This document shows positions 1 through 9,419 of a stretch of 64,000 bases of DNA, one piece after another. The position numbers and the translations under genes are program-made. Positions within the stretch are counted from its first letter, which is position 1, and every line of letters begins with the position of its first letter. Location of the stretch: NCBI RefSeq assembly GCF_004771005.1, contig NZ_RQHV01000061.1, forward strand, positions 496,001 to 560,000. Direction: 5' to 3'. The notes under the pieces were generated by a model, which worked only from the letters and a program-made list of their open reading frames with translations, had not been told where the DNA came from and searched no databases. The stretch is from Leptospira ilyithenensis (GTDB lineage: Bacteria; Spirochaetota; Leptospiria; Leptospirales; Leptospiraceae).

Positions 1-63
1 CCAAATAATTGACAAGCAACATTCTTTGATTTTAGAAAATGGGCAATTTGCTTAGATAGTGAT

Positions 64-1119
64 CTATTTTATGTCTTCTTGTTTCTCGATTTCCGGTTCC
101 CAAGCATGTGTAAATTGAAAACCTACCTTGGTTTCTCTTGCATAGGGAGAAATCATTCCTGTAAGTCCCGTTTGTTGAAGATACACCCCTCCCCAGAATC
201 CATTTCCGAGTACGGAAGGTAAAATTTCTCCTGATGCTCCGATCGATGCACCTAAAGATTTATACAAAACTCCTTCCTCTGTAGGATAAGCAACCGACGT
301 AATGCCTGTTAGGAGGCTGAGTTTGGGAAAAGGAAGATAACCGATCCCCAAACTTCCCGTATAGGAATCTCTTAACAAAAAAGGAGGTTTTTCTTCGATC
401 CCGTTTTGAGAGAACATAGCTCTTTCCCAAAAAGTCCGAACCAATTCGCCGTAGAGAAAAAATTCAGAATTGATTTGGTATTGCGCTCCTACGGACATCC
501 TTTCCGGCAATCTTTCCTTTAGTTTTTCAGAGCCGAGATAATTTTCAAAACGATACAATCCCGGAGATTCGGCGATCAAACCGAAATTCCATTTTCCAAG
601 TATCAGTCCGGCGCTCACGGAAAGATTCCAGGAATATGAGCTGTAACCACCCGGACGATTGGACATGCTAGGCCCGAGGTTCACACCTAAATAAATGTAT
701 TCCGTAAGTTCGTAACTTACGATTCCGCTGAGGGCATAGTTTTCCATTCGATTGTCCGCTTCAAAGAAACGATTGTAGATAGGTTTGAGCCGGACACCTA
801 CACCCCATTTTTCTCCCAAACGATAAAATCCTCCTCCGCCCAAAAGAAAAGAGGATGAGCTTCCTCTGCTTTGCGAAGTCCCGATGTTTGCATCTACGGA
901 ATTTGTTTTTGAATTCATTAGAAAGGAAGTATTGCCATGTAAATTGGACATTTGATGGCGAAGTCCCGCACCTACTGAAAATAAACCGGCGTTATATGCG
1001 GAAGATTCGCTGGATGTATAACCTGAAAATTGAGCGAGTAAAGAAAAATGGGAAAAACAAGATAAGATCAAAAATAAAAAAAGAAACAAATTGATTCTTT
1101 TTGAAACGGTGAAAATCAT
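64..1119 (-). CDS. Putative outer-membrane beta-barrel protein
   Basis: The 351-residue product begins with a hydrophobic signal-like segment (about residues 9-29, ending near LLAQF). The rest is rich in Gly, Ser, Tyr and aromatic residues in alternating polar/non-polar stretches (for example VGVRLKPIYNRFF and GEWFF-like strands), as in transmembrane beta-strands. General shape and length resemble FadL/OmpP1-type barrels, but I see no diagnostic FadL motif. The start is ATG with a GACGG-like site just upstream. Its start codon lies within about 55 bp of the divergent gene at 1173, so the two probably share a control region. Specific substrate unknown; outer-membrane location is inferred. Confidence 0.6.
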   Translation of the reverse strand: MIFTVSKRINLFLFLFLILSCFSHFSLLAQFSGYTSSESSAYNAGLFSVGAGLRHQMSNLHGNTSFLMNSKTNSVDANIGTSQSRGSSSSFLLGGGGFYRLGEKWGVGVRLKPIYNRFFEADNRMENYALSGIVSYELTEYIYLGVNLGPSMSNRPGGYSSYSWNLSVSAGLILGKWNFGLIAESPGLYRFENYLGSEKLKERLPERMSVGAQYQINSEFFLYGELVRTFWERAMFSQNGIEEKPPFLLRDSYTGSLGIGYLPFPKLSLLTGITSVAYPTEEGVLYKSLGASIGASGEILPSVLGNGFWGGVYLQQTGLTGMISPYARETKVGFQFTHAWEPEIEKQEDIK

Positions 1120-1172
1120 TTTACCGTCATCAAACCGACTATTTCATGGAAAGAAAAGGGATTATTTTTCCG

Positions 1173-1598
1173 ATGCCAGAGCCAATGTTCAAACAATTCC
1201 GTTCTCCACAAGGTTGGTATTCTCTACTTTATCCTGCCGATTGGGAATTTATGGTCGTGGAAGAAATTCCTGCCTTTTTTCGTGAAGACGGATCGGGAGC
1301 CCTCCAATTTTATGCATTCGAATCGAAGCAGGATCGTTTTGATTCAAGTCTGGAACTTAGCAATTATCTCAAAATTCATGAAATTGACTATGATGAAGAC
1401 AAAGTTGCCCATTTTGAAAATAATGAAGGTTCTTCCATACGTGCATGTGAATTTCAAAAAGAAGATCGCGTTTGGCTGGTTTATCTCATTGCAAATGACA
1501 AAAGAATGTTACTTGCCACATATAACTCGGATGAAGCCGTAGAGGACGATTTATTTCAAAACCTTTCTGACATCATTAGCTCAGTTCGTTTTCTATAA
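1173..1598 (+). CDS. Hypothetical small protein, possible Mog1/PsbP-like fold
   Basis: A product of about 141 residues with no signal peptide or membrane segment. It opens with a pattern (SPQGWYSLLYPADWEF) that resembles the start of PsbP/Mog1-like and DUF1795-type domains, in which a WYSL.YP..W motif is followed by alternating strands. It ends with DIISSVRFL, also typical of those domains ('..i..S.rf'). An in-frame ATG at 1146 would add nine residues but has no ribosome site. The ATG at 1173 has AAAAGGG about 12 bases upstream, so I prefer it. Function unknown; the fold suggestion is weak inference. Confidence 0.6.
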   Translation: MPEPMFKQFRSPQGWYSLLYPADWEFMVVEEIPAFFREDGSGALQFYAFESKQDRFDSSLELSNYLKIHEIDYDEDKVAHFENNEGSSIRACEFQKEDRVWLVYLIANDKRMLLATYNSDEAVEDDLFQNLSDIISSVRFL

Positions 1599-1674
1599 TT
1601 TTTTGTACTTTACAACTCTTTTTCTTTCGGAGATTCTTTTCCAGATTTTCTAACCATTATCTAGGGAGTTTTTC

Positions 1675-3120
1675 ATGAAAAAAATAATTTACGCAGTGGG
1701 TGGACTCTTGGGTTTACTGATTGTGGTTTTAGTATTGGCACTTGTTTTTGCGGGAAGTTTTTTAACCAACGAATTTTTAGTAAAACAAATCGAATCGGCG
1801 ATCAGTGTCCGTGCCAACGTTGATAAGGTTAATATCAATCTTTTCAGCGCACTTTCAAGTATAGAAGTAGAAGGAATCCAGCTTGGCTATAGAGACGAAG
1901 TAGCGAACAAAGGCACACCACTTTCCGAAAGAAAACCTCTCTCTTCTCCCGTAATTTCCATCAAAAAAGCCGACATCAAATTATCTTTACTTGGAATCTT
2001 ATTAAAAAAATTCGAACTTAAAAAACTGGTGATCGAGGAACCGAAAGTTTCCATCATTATGTTTGAGAACGGTAGTAACAATCTACAACCTCTCTTCAAA
2101 GCACCAGCTCTAGTGAATGGAGAACCGAATCCGGCATTGACACCGGAAGCAATCGCGGAACGAAAAAGAGAAGAAGCGGAAGCAAAGGCGGAAGCGGATA
2201 AAGAACCTTCCAAACCGTTTTCCGCAAAAGACATCCCTGTTGCCATCAAAATGGGGTTAGTTGGTGTTCAGAATGGAGACATTCAAATCACAATGAAAAA
2301 AACAGGACAGGTGATCCTCCTCAAATCACTTGATTTCGAATTGAAAAACATCGACATTGACGGAAGCGATTTAAAAGAACACAATCATGTGGGTGTAAAC
2401 CTCGATACGGAAGCATCGATCATAGGTAGATCGAAAAAAGAAGCAGCCAAATTCATTTTGGAAACGGAGGGAGACGTAACTCCTTTCATTGAAAAATCGG
2501 GACTAGTGAATCCAAAGGTCGACTACGAAGTTACCATGGAAAGCGGTTCATTTCTTTCGGGATTTGCTGCATTCGATGCCATCTCAGGAAATCTGCCATT
2601 GCTCAACCAAGCAGGTTTGAAATTGGATAAACTCACTGAAAAAGCCGAACTGAAAAAGGATGTGAGTTTCAAAGTTTCTTATAGCAACGGTAAGGTGACA
2701 TTTTTAGACGAGCCTACTTTTCCTACTAAAAATTATGATTTGCAGATCAACAAAGGATCGTATTTAGTCATCACCAATAATAATCATGAAATGAAAATGG
2801 GTGTTTTGTATGATGAAGATGAATCCAAAAAATCAATAGCGGGAGTGGATGAAAAAATTGCTGCTGCGACAAAAGGACAGGGAAATCCGAAAGAACTTAG
2901 AAACAAACTTTTGGGAAATGTGATTAAAGACGATCGAATCAATATCCCGTTTAAAACTTACGGAGACATTCGCAACCCGAATGTTACGTTAGGTGTCGAG
3001 ATCGGATCGTTATCAAGCCTCATCGGAGGTGCTGTTAAAGATTTGATCAAAGGAAAAGCTGGCAATGCTTTAAAAGCAGTTCCGGGAGCAGGAGACGCTT
3101 TAAAAAAATTCGGTTTTTAA
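1675..3120 (+). CDS. AsmA-like / DUF748-type periplasmic protein with N-terminal anchor
   Basis: The 481-residue product has one N-terminal transmembrane helix (about residues 5-29, GGLLGLLIVVLVLALVFAG). It continues with the layout of AsmA/TamB-related proteins: 'V.KVNINLFSALSSIEVEGIQLGY' near residue 48, where short amphipathic strands describe a lipid-groove protein. A charged low-complexity stretch (residues about 160-185, rich in Glu, Ala and Lys) interrupts the domain. The C-terminus is a Gly/Ala/Lys-rich helix with repeated AVKDLIKGKAGNALKAV-like text. Family members are inner-membrane-anchored periplasmic proteins linked to phospholipid or outer-membrane assembly; that role is inferred here. 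A strong terminator follows immediately, so the gene is probably monocistronic or the last in its unit. Confidence 0.65.
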   Translation: MKKIIYAVGGLLGLLIVVLVLALVFAGSFLTNEFLVKQIESAISVRANVDKVNINLFSALSSIEVEGIQLGYRDEVANKGTPLSERKPLSSPVISIKKADIKLSLLGILLKKFELKKLVIEEPKVSIIMFENGSNNLQPLFKAPALVNGEPNPALTPEAIAERKREEAEAKAEADKEPSKPFSAKDIPVAIKMGLVGVQNGDIQITMKKTGQVILLKSLDFELKNIDIDGSDLKEHNHVGVNLDTEASIIGRSKKEAAKFILETEGDVTPFIEKSGLVNPKVDYEVTMESGSFLSGFAAFDAISGNLPLLNQAGLKLDKLTEKAELKKDVSFKVSYSNGKVTFLDEPTFPTKNYDLQINKGSYLVITNNNHEMKMGVLYDEDESKKSIAGVDEKIAAATKGQGNPKELRNKLLGNVIKDDRINIPFKTYGDIRNPNVTLGVEIGSLSSLIGGAVKDLIKGKAGNALKAVPGAGDALKKFGF

Positions 3121-3139
3121 TGTAGTTGAATTCACGATA

Positions 3140-3182
3140 TAGATAAGGGTTTGGATTTCCCTAACCCTTATCTATTTTTTTA
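3140..3182 (+). terminator. Rho-independent terminator after the AsmA-like gene
   Basis: A perfect 12-bp stem (TAGATAAGGGTT at 3140-3151 pairing with 3163-3174) around an 11-base loop is followed by a run of T from 3174. It begins 20 bp after the stop codon of the AsmA-like gene. Confidence 0.9.
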
Positions 3183-3391
3183 TCAATCCTTTCTCTCTGT
3201 TTAGTCAAAAAACCAACACAAAAAACATACAGGCGGACACAATTATGTCGACCGACTAATGCCGGATATTTGCCCGTTCGGGATATGATTGACATGATCC
3301 GATTTTAAATAGGTATAGGTGGATCGGGAAAATGTATGTTGCCGATTTTTAAAAAGACTTTCCCGGTTGGGATCAAATAGAGATAGATAGC
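3183..3391 (+). promoter_or_regulatory. Intergenic region with a possible promoter for the SDR gene
   Basis: About 210 bp without a gene between the terminator and the SDR gene. A consensus -35 hexamer TTGACA sits at 3289-3294, with TATAGG at 3314-3319 as the best -10 (spacing 19, so weak). A short imperfect dyad (GACA...TGTC) lies at about 3235-3250. No further structure was recognised. Confidence 0.3.
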
Positions 3392-4204
3392 ATGAAAAAA
3401 GTAGTAATACTAACAGGCGCCGGCGGAGGGATCGGAATTACCACGGCGAAAGAACTTCAGAAAGAAGGTTATCTTCTTTGTCTGACCGATCTGCCAAAAA
3501 GTTTGGAATCATTGAAAAAGAACCACCCCGAATTGATAAAAGAAGCGAGTCTTTTTCCATGCGATATCCGTGATCTGAAACAAATCAAAAAAACAATAAA
3601 GAGCGTCATTGCTAAATTCGGCAAAATCGACATCCTTATCAACAATGCAGGTGTTATGCGACCGGAAGGTTTTATTGAAACAAGTTATGAAGAAATAGAA
3701 GAACAAATCCAGGTCAATTTATTCGGAACAATTTATTTTACGAAAGAATGTTTTCCCTTTTTGAAAGTATCCCAAGGAAAGATCATTATCATTTCTTCCT
3801 TGGCGGGCGTGGTTCCCGCACCCAATCATTCTATTTATTCAGCGACTAAATTTGCTCTGAGAAGCCTTTCTTTATCACTCGGCTTGGAATTGAAATCTCA
3901 TGGAATCGGAGTAGTTTCCGTTCTTCCCGGCACAATTGATTCACCGATGACAAATTATATGGCTGCAAGAAATAGCTCCCCTATGGCGTATCTCAATCCG
4001 CCCATATCTCCTACCTATGTCAGCCGCGCAATCCGAAAGGCAATAGATTCCAAGTCTCCCGAGATTTACGTTCCTTATTCGCAAGGGTTAATGGCGAAGA
4101 TCGGTTTGTTTTCTCCGTCGTTACTTTCAAAAATTTATCCTATGATGGCGAAAAAAGGAATTTCCAATCTTAAAAAATGGAGCGAAGAAGGAATTTTTAA
4201 ATGA
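3392..4204 (+). CDS. Short-chain dehydrogenase/reductase (SDR) family oxidoreductase
   Basis: A 270-residue classical SDR. The Rossmann cofactor loop TGAGGGIG is at residues 8-15, NNAG at 84-87, the catalytic Ser in IISS at 135-136, and Tyr149/Lys153 in YSATK. After the active site comes the usual PG(T) segment (VLPGTIDSPM). Members use NAD(P)H to reduce or oxidise small alcohols, ketones or lipid intermediates; the substrate cannot be read from the sequence. The stop codon TGA (4202-4204) abuts the stop codon of the convergent SRPBCC gene with no space between. The gene is cytosolic and probably transcribed alone. Confidence 0.9.
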   Translation: MKKVVILTGAGGGIGITTAKELQKEGYLLCLTDLPKSLESLKKNHPELIKEASLFPCDIRDLKQIKKTIKSVIAKFGKIDILINNAGVMRPEGFIETSYEEIEEQIQVNLFGTIYFTKECFPFLKVSQGKIIIISSLAGVVPAPNHSIYSATKFALRSLSLSLGLELKSHGIGVVSVLPGTIDSPMTNYMAARNSSPMAYLNPPISPTYVSRAIRKAIDSKSPEIYVPYSQGLMAKIGLFSPSLLSKIYPMMAKKGISNLKKWSEEGIFK

Positions 4205-4651
4205 CTATGATTGAGTTTCCAATTCGGAAATTCTCTTCAGTTCCGAATTCATTGCAATATGTACGGATCGTATTTCGGATTGGATATAATTTTTCAATAG
4301 ATTCGGCATCCATCCGGAAAGAATTGCCTTATGGGTAAATGTCAGTTTGTTTTGGCTTGTCTTGGAAAATTGAAATCTATGATCTCCGTAAAATATAAAT
4401 TTCGGGAAGCCGCCTTTCCAACTGATTTCTTCGTAAGGAATGTACGCATAAATACTTACCATAGTCGGAAGATAAACGGATTTGAAAAAATAATCGAAAA
4501 CAAAAACCTTTCGATTCAATTCGACTTTGCCAAGAACCTTCTTAATAAACGGGTTCCATTTAGGAAAGTCCCTAAAGTCAGTAAAACGATTCCATACTAA
4601 TTCCGTTGGAGCGTTTATTTCGATAGAAGTTATTATTTCTTGCTCTTTCAC
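4205..4651 (-). CDS. SRPBCC-family (START/polyketide-cyclase-like) ligand-binding protein
   Basis: The 148-residue product fits the SRPBCC helix-grip fold. It starts with strand 1 (ITSIEINAPTELVWNRFTDF), then the characteristic FPKWNPFIKKV helix-turn. A middle region with GDHRFQFSKT follows, and a long C-terminal helix runs from about residue 115. Proteins of this family bind hydrophobic ligands or act as cyclases or dehydratases. Nothing here identifies a ligand. It is divergent from the cyclase receptor at 4699 with about 47 bp between starts, and tail-to-tail with the SDR gene. Confidence 0.8.
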   Translation of the reverse strand: MKEQEIITSIEINAPTELVWNRFTDFRDFPKWNPFIKKVLGKVELNRKVFVFDYFFKSVYLPTMVSIYAYIPYEEISWKGGFPKFIFYGDHRFQFSKTSQNKLTFTHKAILSGWMPNLLKNYIQSEIRSVHIAMNSELKRISELETQS

Positions 4652-4698
4652 TTTGGTTACTCTAAAATAAGTCGGATTAGGTTAATATTAAGAAAAAC

Positions 4699-6822
4699 AT
4701 GAAGAAGTTGCAATTACTATCCACAAATGCTTTTATTTTCTTTAGCTTTTTTACTACCCTAGTATCACAACCGATACAAACTAACAACCGGCAGGGGAGT
4801 TCTTTTGTAGGAAAACATGTCCAATATTTGGAAGATCCGGAATCAAAATTGGATTTTGCCCGGATATCTTCGGATGAGATGAAAACCTCATTTTTAAAAT
4901 CCGAGTCCGCTACGATCAATTTCGGTCAAACTAATTATAGTTACTGGCTGAAGATGGATTTCAAAAATGAAACGGATGAAAAAACAAGACAGATCTTAGA
5001 AATAGATTATAGCAACATAGATGAAGTCGAATTCTATCTTCCGATTCGCAAGAATTTTGAAATTATCTACGAAGTCCAAAAGACGGGAATGAAATTTCCT
5101 TTCTCCACCAGAAAATGGATTCATCGGAATTTCATATATTTGATCGAATTATTGCCCGGAGAAGACAAAACTATTTTTTTTCGAACTAGAACGAGCGGAG
5201 GATTGATTCTTCCCTTGGTTCTTTGGAATGATATTAGTTTTATGTTACACGATTCCAATGTACAACAAGGATTGGGATTTTATTACGGCCTAATGGTCGT
5301 GATGTTGCTGTACAATCTCTTCATTTATCTATCAGTAAGGGATATCAGTTATTTTTACTATATCGGATATATATTCGGACTTTTGGGAATACAATTGGTT
5401 CTGACAGGACACGGATTCCAATATATATGGTCTGAATTTCCCTGGATGCAGAGAAATTTTTACGTAGTATTCTCGGGCATCTGTCTTGTTTCATCGCTAC
5501 TTTTTGCAAGATCCTTTCTCAATATCAGAGAACATTCCGTTCTTCTCAATCGGATAATACTAGTTTTAGTATTATTGAATATTTTGGTTTTCTTTAGTGT
5601 TTATTTTTTACCGCCGGAATCCACGGTCAAAATCGCTTTGATTGTCACGGTTCCTAGTGCGATCATACCCTTTTTTGCAGGTATTGTGAGTTTTATAAAA
5701 AATTACAAACCTGCCAGATATTATCTTTTGGCATTTTCTGCACTTATACTGAGCGGTCTACTTGCTGTGTCCAAATTTTTGAACATACTTGGCTCCAATT
5801 TTTTCACAGATTACGGTTTGTACATAGGTTCGGGAATGGAGGTTGTTTTGCTTTCGCTTGCCCTGGCCTCCAGAATCAATATCATAAAGAAAGAGAAAGA
5901 AGAGGCCCAGGCAAAAACCTTGGAGATGCAAAAGATACTTACTGAGTCTTACGCACGTTTTGTTCCAAGGGATTTTTTAGCAAACCTTGGAAAAGAATCC
6001 ATTCTGGATGTAAGACTGGGAGACCAGATTCAAAAGGATATGGCTGTGCTATTCAGTGATATTCGTTCTTTTACTACTTTGTCTGAAAAAATGTCACCTG
6101 CAGAAAATTTCAATTTCATTAATTCCTATTTGGGAAGGATGAGTCCTATCATCCAAAAGCACAATGGGTTTATAGACAAATTCATCGGAGATGCTATCAT
6201 GGCTCTTTTCGATAAACAGGTTTTGGATGCTGTTGCAGCCGGTGTGGAAATGCAGCTTTATCTGAAAGAATACAATGCATTTCGTGCAAAAAGAACATAT
6301 GATCCGATCCAAATAGGAATCGGAATCCATGCAGGCTCTTTGATGTTGGGAACAATCGGTGCGGAAGAACGTTTGGAAGGTACTGTCATTTCCGATACGG
6401 TAAATCTTGCTTCCCGAATTGAAAACCTAACAAAAGTATATGGTGCAAGAATTGCCGTCAGCGAGAGCGCGATTGTTGAAATCACAAACAACCAGTTTAG
6501 TTTTCGATTTTTAGATAGGGTGAAAGTAAAAGGAAAACAAAAACCAGTCTCCATTTATGAAATCCTCGATGGAGACGAAGAACCGGAGCGTGAGTTGAAA
6601 AACCGGACTAAATCTGATTATGAAAGCGGTGTAAAATCCTTTCATACCAGGCAGTTTTCCGAATCCAAGTCTTACTTTGATAAAGTGATTAAAGCCAATC
6701 CGAATGATAAATCCACTCAGCTGTATTTAAAACGGCTCTATACGGTTGCAAACCCGGTTACGATCAGTAAGGAGACAGATTCCTTTTTTCAGCCCGATGA
6801 GACAACTGCACCGACAGAATGA
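4699..6822 (+). CDS. 7TMR-DISM receptor with class III adenylate cyclase domain and TPR tail
   Basis: A 707-residue membrane sensor. After a signal peptide (residues 1-24) comes a periplasmic 7TMR-DISM extracellular domain (about 30-190), then seven hydrophobic helices (about 195-400), a short coiled linker, and a class III nucleotidyl cyclase domain (about 420-620). Catalytic features are complete: metal Asp454 in FSDIR, Asp498 in FIGDA, Lys494 and Asp566 at the base-recognition positions (Lys/Asp favours ATP), and Asn569/Arg573 in DTVNLASR. The C-terminus (about 640-690) looks like one or two TPR-like helical pairs. Family knowledge indicates that a periplasmic ligand gates cAMP synthesis. 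The ligand is unknown. No clear ribosome site precedes the ATG. Confidence 0.9.
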   Translation: MKKLQLLSTNAFIFFSFFTTLVSQPIQTNNRQGSSFVGKHVQYLEDPESKLDFARISSDEMKTSFLKSESATINFGQTNYSYWLKMDFKNETDEKTRQILEIDYSNIDEVEFYLPIRKNFEIIYEVQKTGMKFPFSTRKWIHRNFIYLIELLPGEDKTIFFRTRTSGGLILPLVLWNDISFMLHDSNVQQGLGFYYGLMVVMLLYNLFIYLSVRDISYFYYIGYIFGLLGIQLVLTGHGFQYIWSEFPWMQRNFYVVFSGICLVSSLLFARSFLNIREHSVLLNRIILVLVLLNILVFFSVYFLPPESTVKIALIVTVPSAIIPFFAGIVSFIKNYKPARYYLLAFSALILSGLLAVSKFLNILGSNFFTDYGLYIGSGMEVVLLSLALASRINIIKKEKEEAQAKTLEMQKILTESYARFVPRDFLANLGKESILDVRLGDQIQKDMAVLFSDIRSFTTLSEKMSPAENFNFINSYLGRMSPIIQKHNGFIDKFIGDAIMALFDKQVLDAVAAGVEMQLYLKEYNAFRAKRTYDPIQIGIGIHAGSLMLGTIGAEERLEGTVISDTVNLASRIENLTKVYGARIAVSESAIVEITNNQFSFRFLDRVKVKGKQKPVSIYEILDGDEEPERELKNRTKSDYESGVKSFHTRQFSESKSYFDKVIKANPNDKSTQLYLKRLYTVANPVTISKETDSFFQPDETTAPTE

Positions 6823-6844
6823 TTGAAAAATACTTGCTGAATAT

Positions 6845-6867
6845 GCGATATCGTTATCATATATCGC
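6845..6867. promoter_or_regulatory. Inverted repeat at the vapB start, probable antitoxin operator
   Basis: GCGATAT (6845-6851) and ATATCGC (6861-6867) form a perfect 7-bp inverted repeat with a 9-bp spacer, ending one base before the vapB ATG. TTGAAA at 6823-6828 may serve as a -35 element. Ribbon-helix-helix antitoxins normally bind such dyads to autoregulate, so this is a plausible VapB(C) operator. It leaves no room for a standard ribosome site, which suggests a leaderless or very short-leader mRNA. Confidence 0.5.
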
Positions 6868-6868
6868 T

Positions 6869-7090
6869 ATGAGGACAATTTTAGAAATCCCAGAAGAAAA
6901 GATCAGTATTTTGGATGAAATTTCGAAGGAAGAAAATGTATCCCGGGCCGAATTGATCCGGAAAGCAATCGACCACTACCTTTTGGATTTTCCCAGAATC
7001 AGGAGAGAGGCGAGTTTTGGGATTTGGAAGTCTCAAAATTTGGATTCCCTTCAGTATGAAAGGTCGATACGAGACGAGTGGACTTCTTGA
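6869..7090 (+). CDS. vapB: Antitoxin VapB-like, ribbon-helix-helix protein
   Basis: A 73-residue protein whose first 45 residues form a ribbon-helix-helix (CopG/Arc) domain: strand RTILEIPEEKISILDEI, then helix VSRAELIRKAIDHYL. The charged C-terminal tail with Trp residues (FGIWKSQ, DEWTS) would thread across the toxin. It directly precedes and overlaps a PIN-domain toxin gene, the standard VapBC order. It should neutralise the toxin and, with it, repress the operon through the inverted repeat lying at its start codon. Confidence 0.8.
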   Translation: MRTILEIPEEKISILDEISKEENVSRAELIRKAIDHYLLDFPRIRREASFGIWKSQNLDSLQYERSIRDEWTS

Positions 7091-7449
7091 AGGCAGTCTT
7101 CGATACAAATATACTAATCGATTACCTGTCAGGTTACAATGAAGCTAAGGAAGAAATTTCCAAATACGAAGAACCAATGATCAGTATCATTACTTGGATG
7201 GAAGTTCTTGCGGGTGCGAAAGTAGAAGAGGAGCCGATCATCCGGAGTTTTTTGTCCAGCTTTCAAGTGATTCAACTGACAAAAGAAATTGCTGAGGAAG
7301 GAATTCGATTGCGAAAAAAATATAAATCGAAACTTCCCGATTCGATTATTTGGGCCACAGCATCACAGAATGGCTGGACTCTCATCACAAGAAACACCAA
7401 AGACTTTTCCTCTTCTTATCCGGGAATTATAATTCCCTATAAAATTTAA
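7087..7449 (+). CDS. vapC: VapC-family PIN-domain ribonuclease toxin
   Basis: A 120-residue PIN-domain protein. The acidic quartet that binds Mg2+ is present: Asp6 in VFDTNILIDYL, Glu39 in WMEVLAG, Asp85 in LPDSIIWATA, and Asp106 in TRNTKDF. VapC toxins cut tRNA or rRNA. The TTG at 7087 overlaps the vapB TGA (TTGA) and gives the usual MKAVFDTN N-terminus. A GTG at 7078 is the alternative and would add three residues. Translational coupling with vapB is expected. All catalytic residues are intact, so the toxin is probably active when free. Confidence 0.85.
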   Translation: MKAVFDTNILIDYLSGYNEAKEEISKYEEPMISIITWMEVLAGAKVEEEPIIRSFLSSFQVIQLTKEIAEEGIRLRKKYKSKLPDSIIWATASQNGWTLITRNTKDFSSSYPGIIIPYKI

Positions 7450-7502
7450 GTAAAATCCTTGGTGCTCCGTAATTAAGATCGATGTGTGTAGGATTAAAAA
7501 TT

Positions 7503-9305
7503 CTATTTGCCGGATCTTTTTCTTAGCTTTTCGTCTAAAACTTTTTTACGCAAACGAAGGCTTTGCGGAGTGACTTCCAAAAGTTCATCATCATCCAAAA
7601 ATTCGATGGATTGTTCCAAAGTGAGTTTTTTGGGAGGTGTTAAACGAATGGCATCATCCGATCCCGAGGCGCGAACGTTTGTAAGTTTTTTCTCACGTAC
7701 AGGGTTTACTTCCAGGTCGCTATCTCTGCTGTTCATTCCGAGAATCATGCCCGGATAAACTGCTACTTGCGGCTCGATGAACAGATCCCCTCTTTCTTGT
7801 ACTTTCCAGAGAGCGTAAGCTGTTGCATCGCCGGAGTCCATAGAAATCAAAGCTCCGTTCTTTCTACCAGGGATCTCTCCCTTGTATTTATCAAAACGTA
7901 AGAAGCGACTGGACATTACCCCTTCTCCACGAGTTTCTGAAATAAAATGTCCCCTGAATCCGATAAGTCCTCGAGTGGGAATTACATATTCCACACGGGT
8001 GATCCCGGAAGTATGAGCATCCATTCCCTGCAACTCGCCTTTTCGGCGATTGAGCTCTTGGATACAAGCTCCAGAGAATTGGTCCGGTAAGTCCATCACC
8101 AAAGTTTCGTAAGGTTCTATTTTTTCACCGTTTTCATCTTTTTTCAAAATCACTTCCGGACGGGAAACTTGTAATTCGTATCCTTCTCTTCTCATGGTTT
8201 CAATCAGGATGGAAAGATGAAGCTCCCCGCGACCTAAAATTTTAAAACGATCTTTGTCTTCCGTTTCTTCCAAACGAAGTGCTACGTTTGTTTCCAACTC
8301 ACGATCCAATCTTTCTCTTAGATTTCTAGTGGTTACGAACTTGCCTTCTTTGCCGGCAAACGGAGAGTTGTTGACCATAAAGAACATGGATACTGTCGGC
8401 TCTTCTACTTGGATGGCAGGAAGAGGAAGAGGATTTCCCAAGTCACAAACGGTATCTCCGATGAATACATCTGGGATTCCCGCAATTGCTACGATATCTC
8501 CAGATGCTGCTTCTTCGATTTCGTAACGAGTGAGTCCTTCATAACCGTAAAGTTTGGAAATTTTATGATTTGCGGTGGTTCCGCCAGTCTTGGCAAGAGT
8601 TACATCCTGACTTTTTTTAATCGTGCCGGCATACATCTTTCCAATGGCAATACGACCAACATAGTCATTGTAGTCCAAAGCAGTTACTTGGAACTGTAAT
8701 GGTCTGGTATCGTTGATTTCTACGGGAGGAACATGGGAAAGTACCATATCCAAAAGAGGTTCAATTGTAGTTCCGGGAGATTCAGATAATTCGTTTACTG
8801 CCCAACCTTGTTTGGCAGAAGCGTAAATAATCGGAAAATCCAATTGTTCTTCGGTAGCACCTAGATCAGAGAACAAATCAAATACTTTGTCTACTGCAAG
8901 GCTTGGACGAGCACCATCTCGATCCACTTTATTTACAACTACAATCGGTTTGTGACCCAGTTGCAATGACTTGCCCAATACAAATCGGGTTTGAGGCATT
9001 GGTCCGTCGAATGCGTCGACGAGTAAAAGTGTACAATCCGTCATGGATAGAACTCTTTCCACCTCACCTCCGAAGTCCGCGTGGCCCGGAGTGTCTACGA
9101 TATTAATACGAGTGTTTTTATACTTTACAGATGTGTTCTTTGCGAGAATGGTAATACCTTTCTCTTGCTCCAATTGGTTGGAGTCCATGATTCGTTCACG
9201 GTCTTCCTTGGCAGTGACGGCGCCCGTATGGCGTAAGATACAATCGGTAAGGGTAGTCTTTCCATGATCGACGTGAGCGATGATGGCGATGTTGCGAATT
9301 TCCAT
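7503..9305 (-). CDS. typA: Ribosome-associated translational GTPase TypA/BipA
   Basis: A 600-residue translational GTPase. The G domain carries AHVDHGKT (residues 10-17), [11 protein letters not shown] with the switch-II sequence, and [10 protein letters not shown]. Beta-barrel and EF-G-like domains follow, and the C-terminal domain specific to BipA/TypA ends in a basic tail. Length matches the family (about 605). BipA binds the 70S ribosome and helps 50S assembly and growth under cold or stress. An in-frame ATG at 9356 would add 17 residues with no family counterpart, so the ATG at 9305 ([16 protein letters not shown]) is chosen. It is divergent from rplU with about 115 bp between starts. 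Confidence 0.95.
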   Translation of the reverse strand: MEIRNIAIIAHVDHGKTTLTDCILRHTGAVTAKEDRERIMDSNQLEQEKGITILAKNTSVKYKNTRINIVDTPGHADFGGEVERVLSMTDCTLLLVDAFDGPMPQTRFVLGKSLQLGHKPIVVVNKVDRDGARPSLAVDKVFDLFSDLGATEEQLDFPIIYASAKQGWAVNELSESPGTTIEPLLDMVLSHVPPVEINDTRPLQFQVTALDYNDYVGRIAIGKMYAGTIKKSQDVTLAKTGGTTANHKISKLYGYEGLTRYEIEEAASGDIVAIAGIPDVFIGDTVCDLGNPLPLPAIQVEEPTVSMFFMVNNSPFAGKEGKFVTTRNLRERLDRELETNVALRLEETEDKDRFKILGRGELHLSILIETMRREGYELQVSRPEVILKKDENGEKIEPYETLVMDLPDQFSGACIQELNRRKGELQGMDAHTSGITRVEYVIPTRGLIGFRGHFISETRGEGVMSSRFLRFDKYKGEIPGRKNGALISMDSGDATAYALWKVQERGDLFIEPQVAVYPGMILGMNSRDSDLEVNPVREKKLTNVRASGSDDAIRLTPPKKLTLEQSIEFLDDDELLEVTPQSLRLRKKVLDEKLRKRSGK

Positions 9306-9419
9306 TATTTTTACCAGGTATTTAGAATGTTCTTTGCTGTCGATGTGGATTTGCATTTGACAAGGAGCTAGACTTGTAAATCCTGGTAAGAACCACTAGT
9401 TTGAGATTAGGAAAGGTAT

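Noticed and set aside
4331..4600. Reading frame antisense to the SRPBCC gene, and many similar antisense frames
   Set aside because: They lie inside well-supported genes, have no recognisable family, no ribosome site, and composition that mirrors the sense gene.
7503..9356. Longer typA/bipA starting at 9356
   Set aside because: The 17 extra residues have no counterpart in the family, and the sequence from 9305 begins exactly as other BipA proteins do.
9357..9419. Promoter with TTGACA before rplU
   Set aside because: No -10 element at a suitable spacing could be found; left unannotated apart from the mention under rplU.
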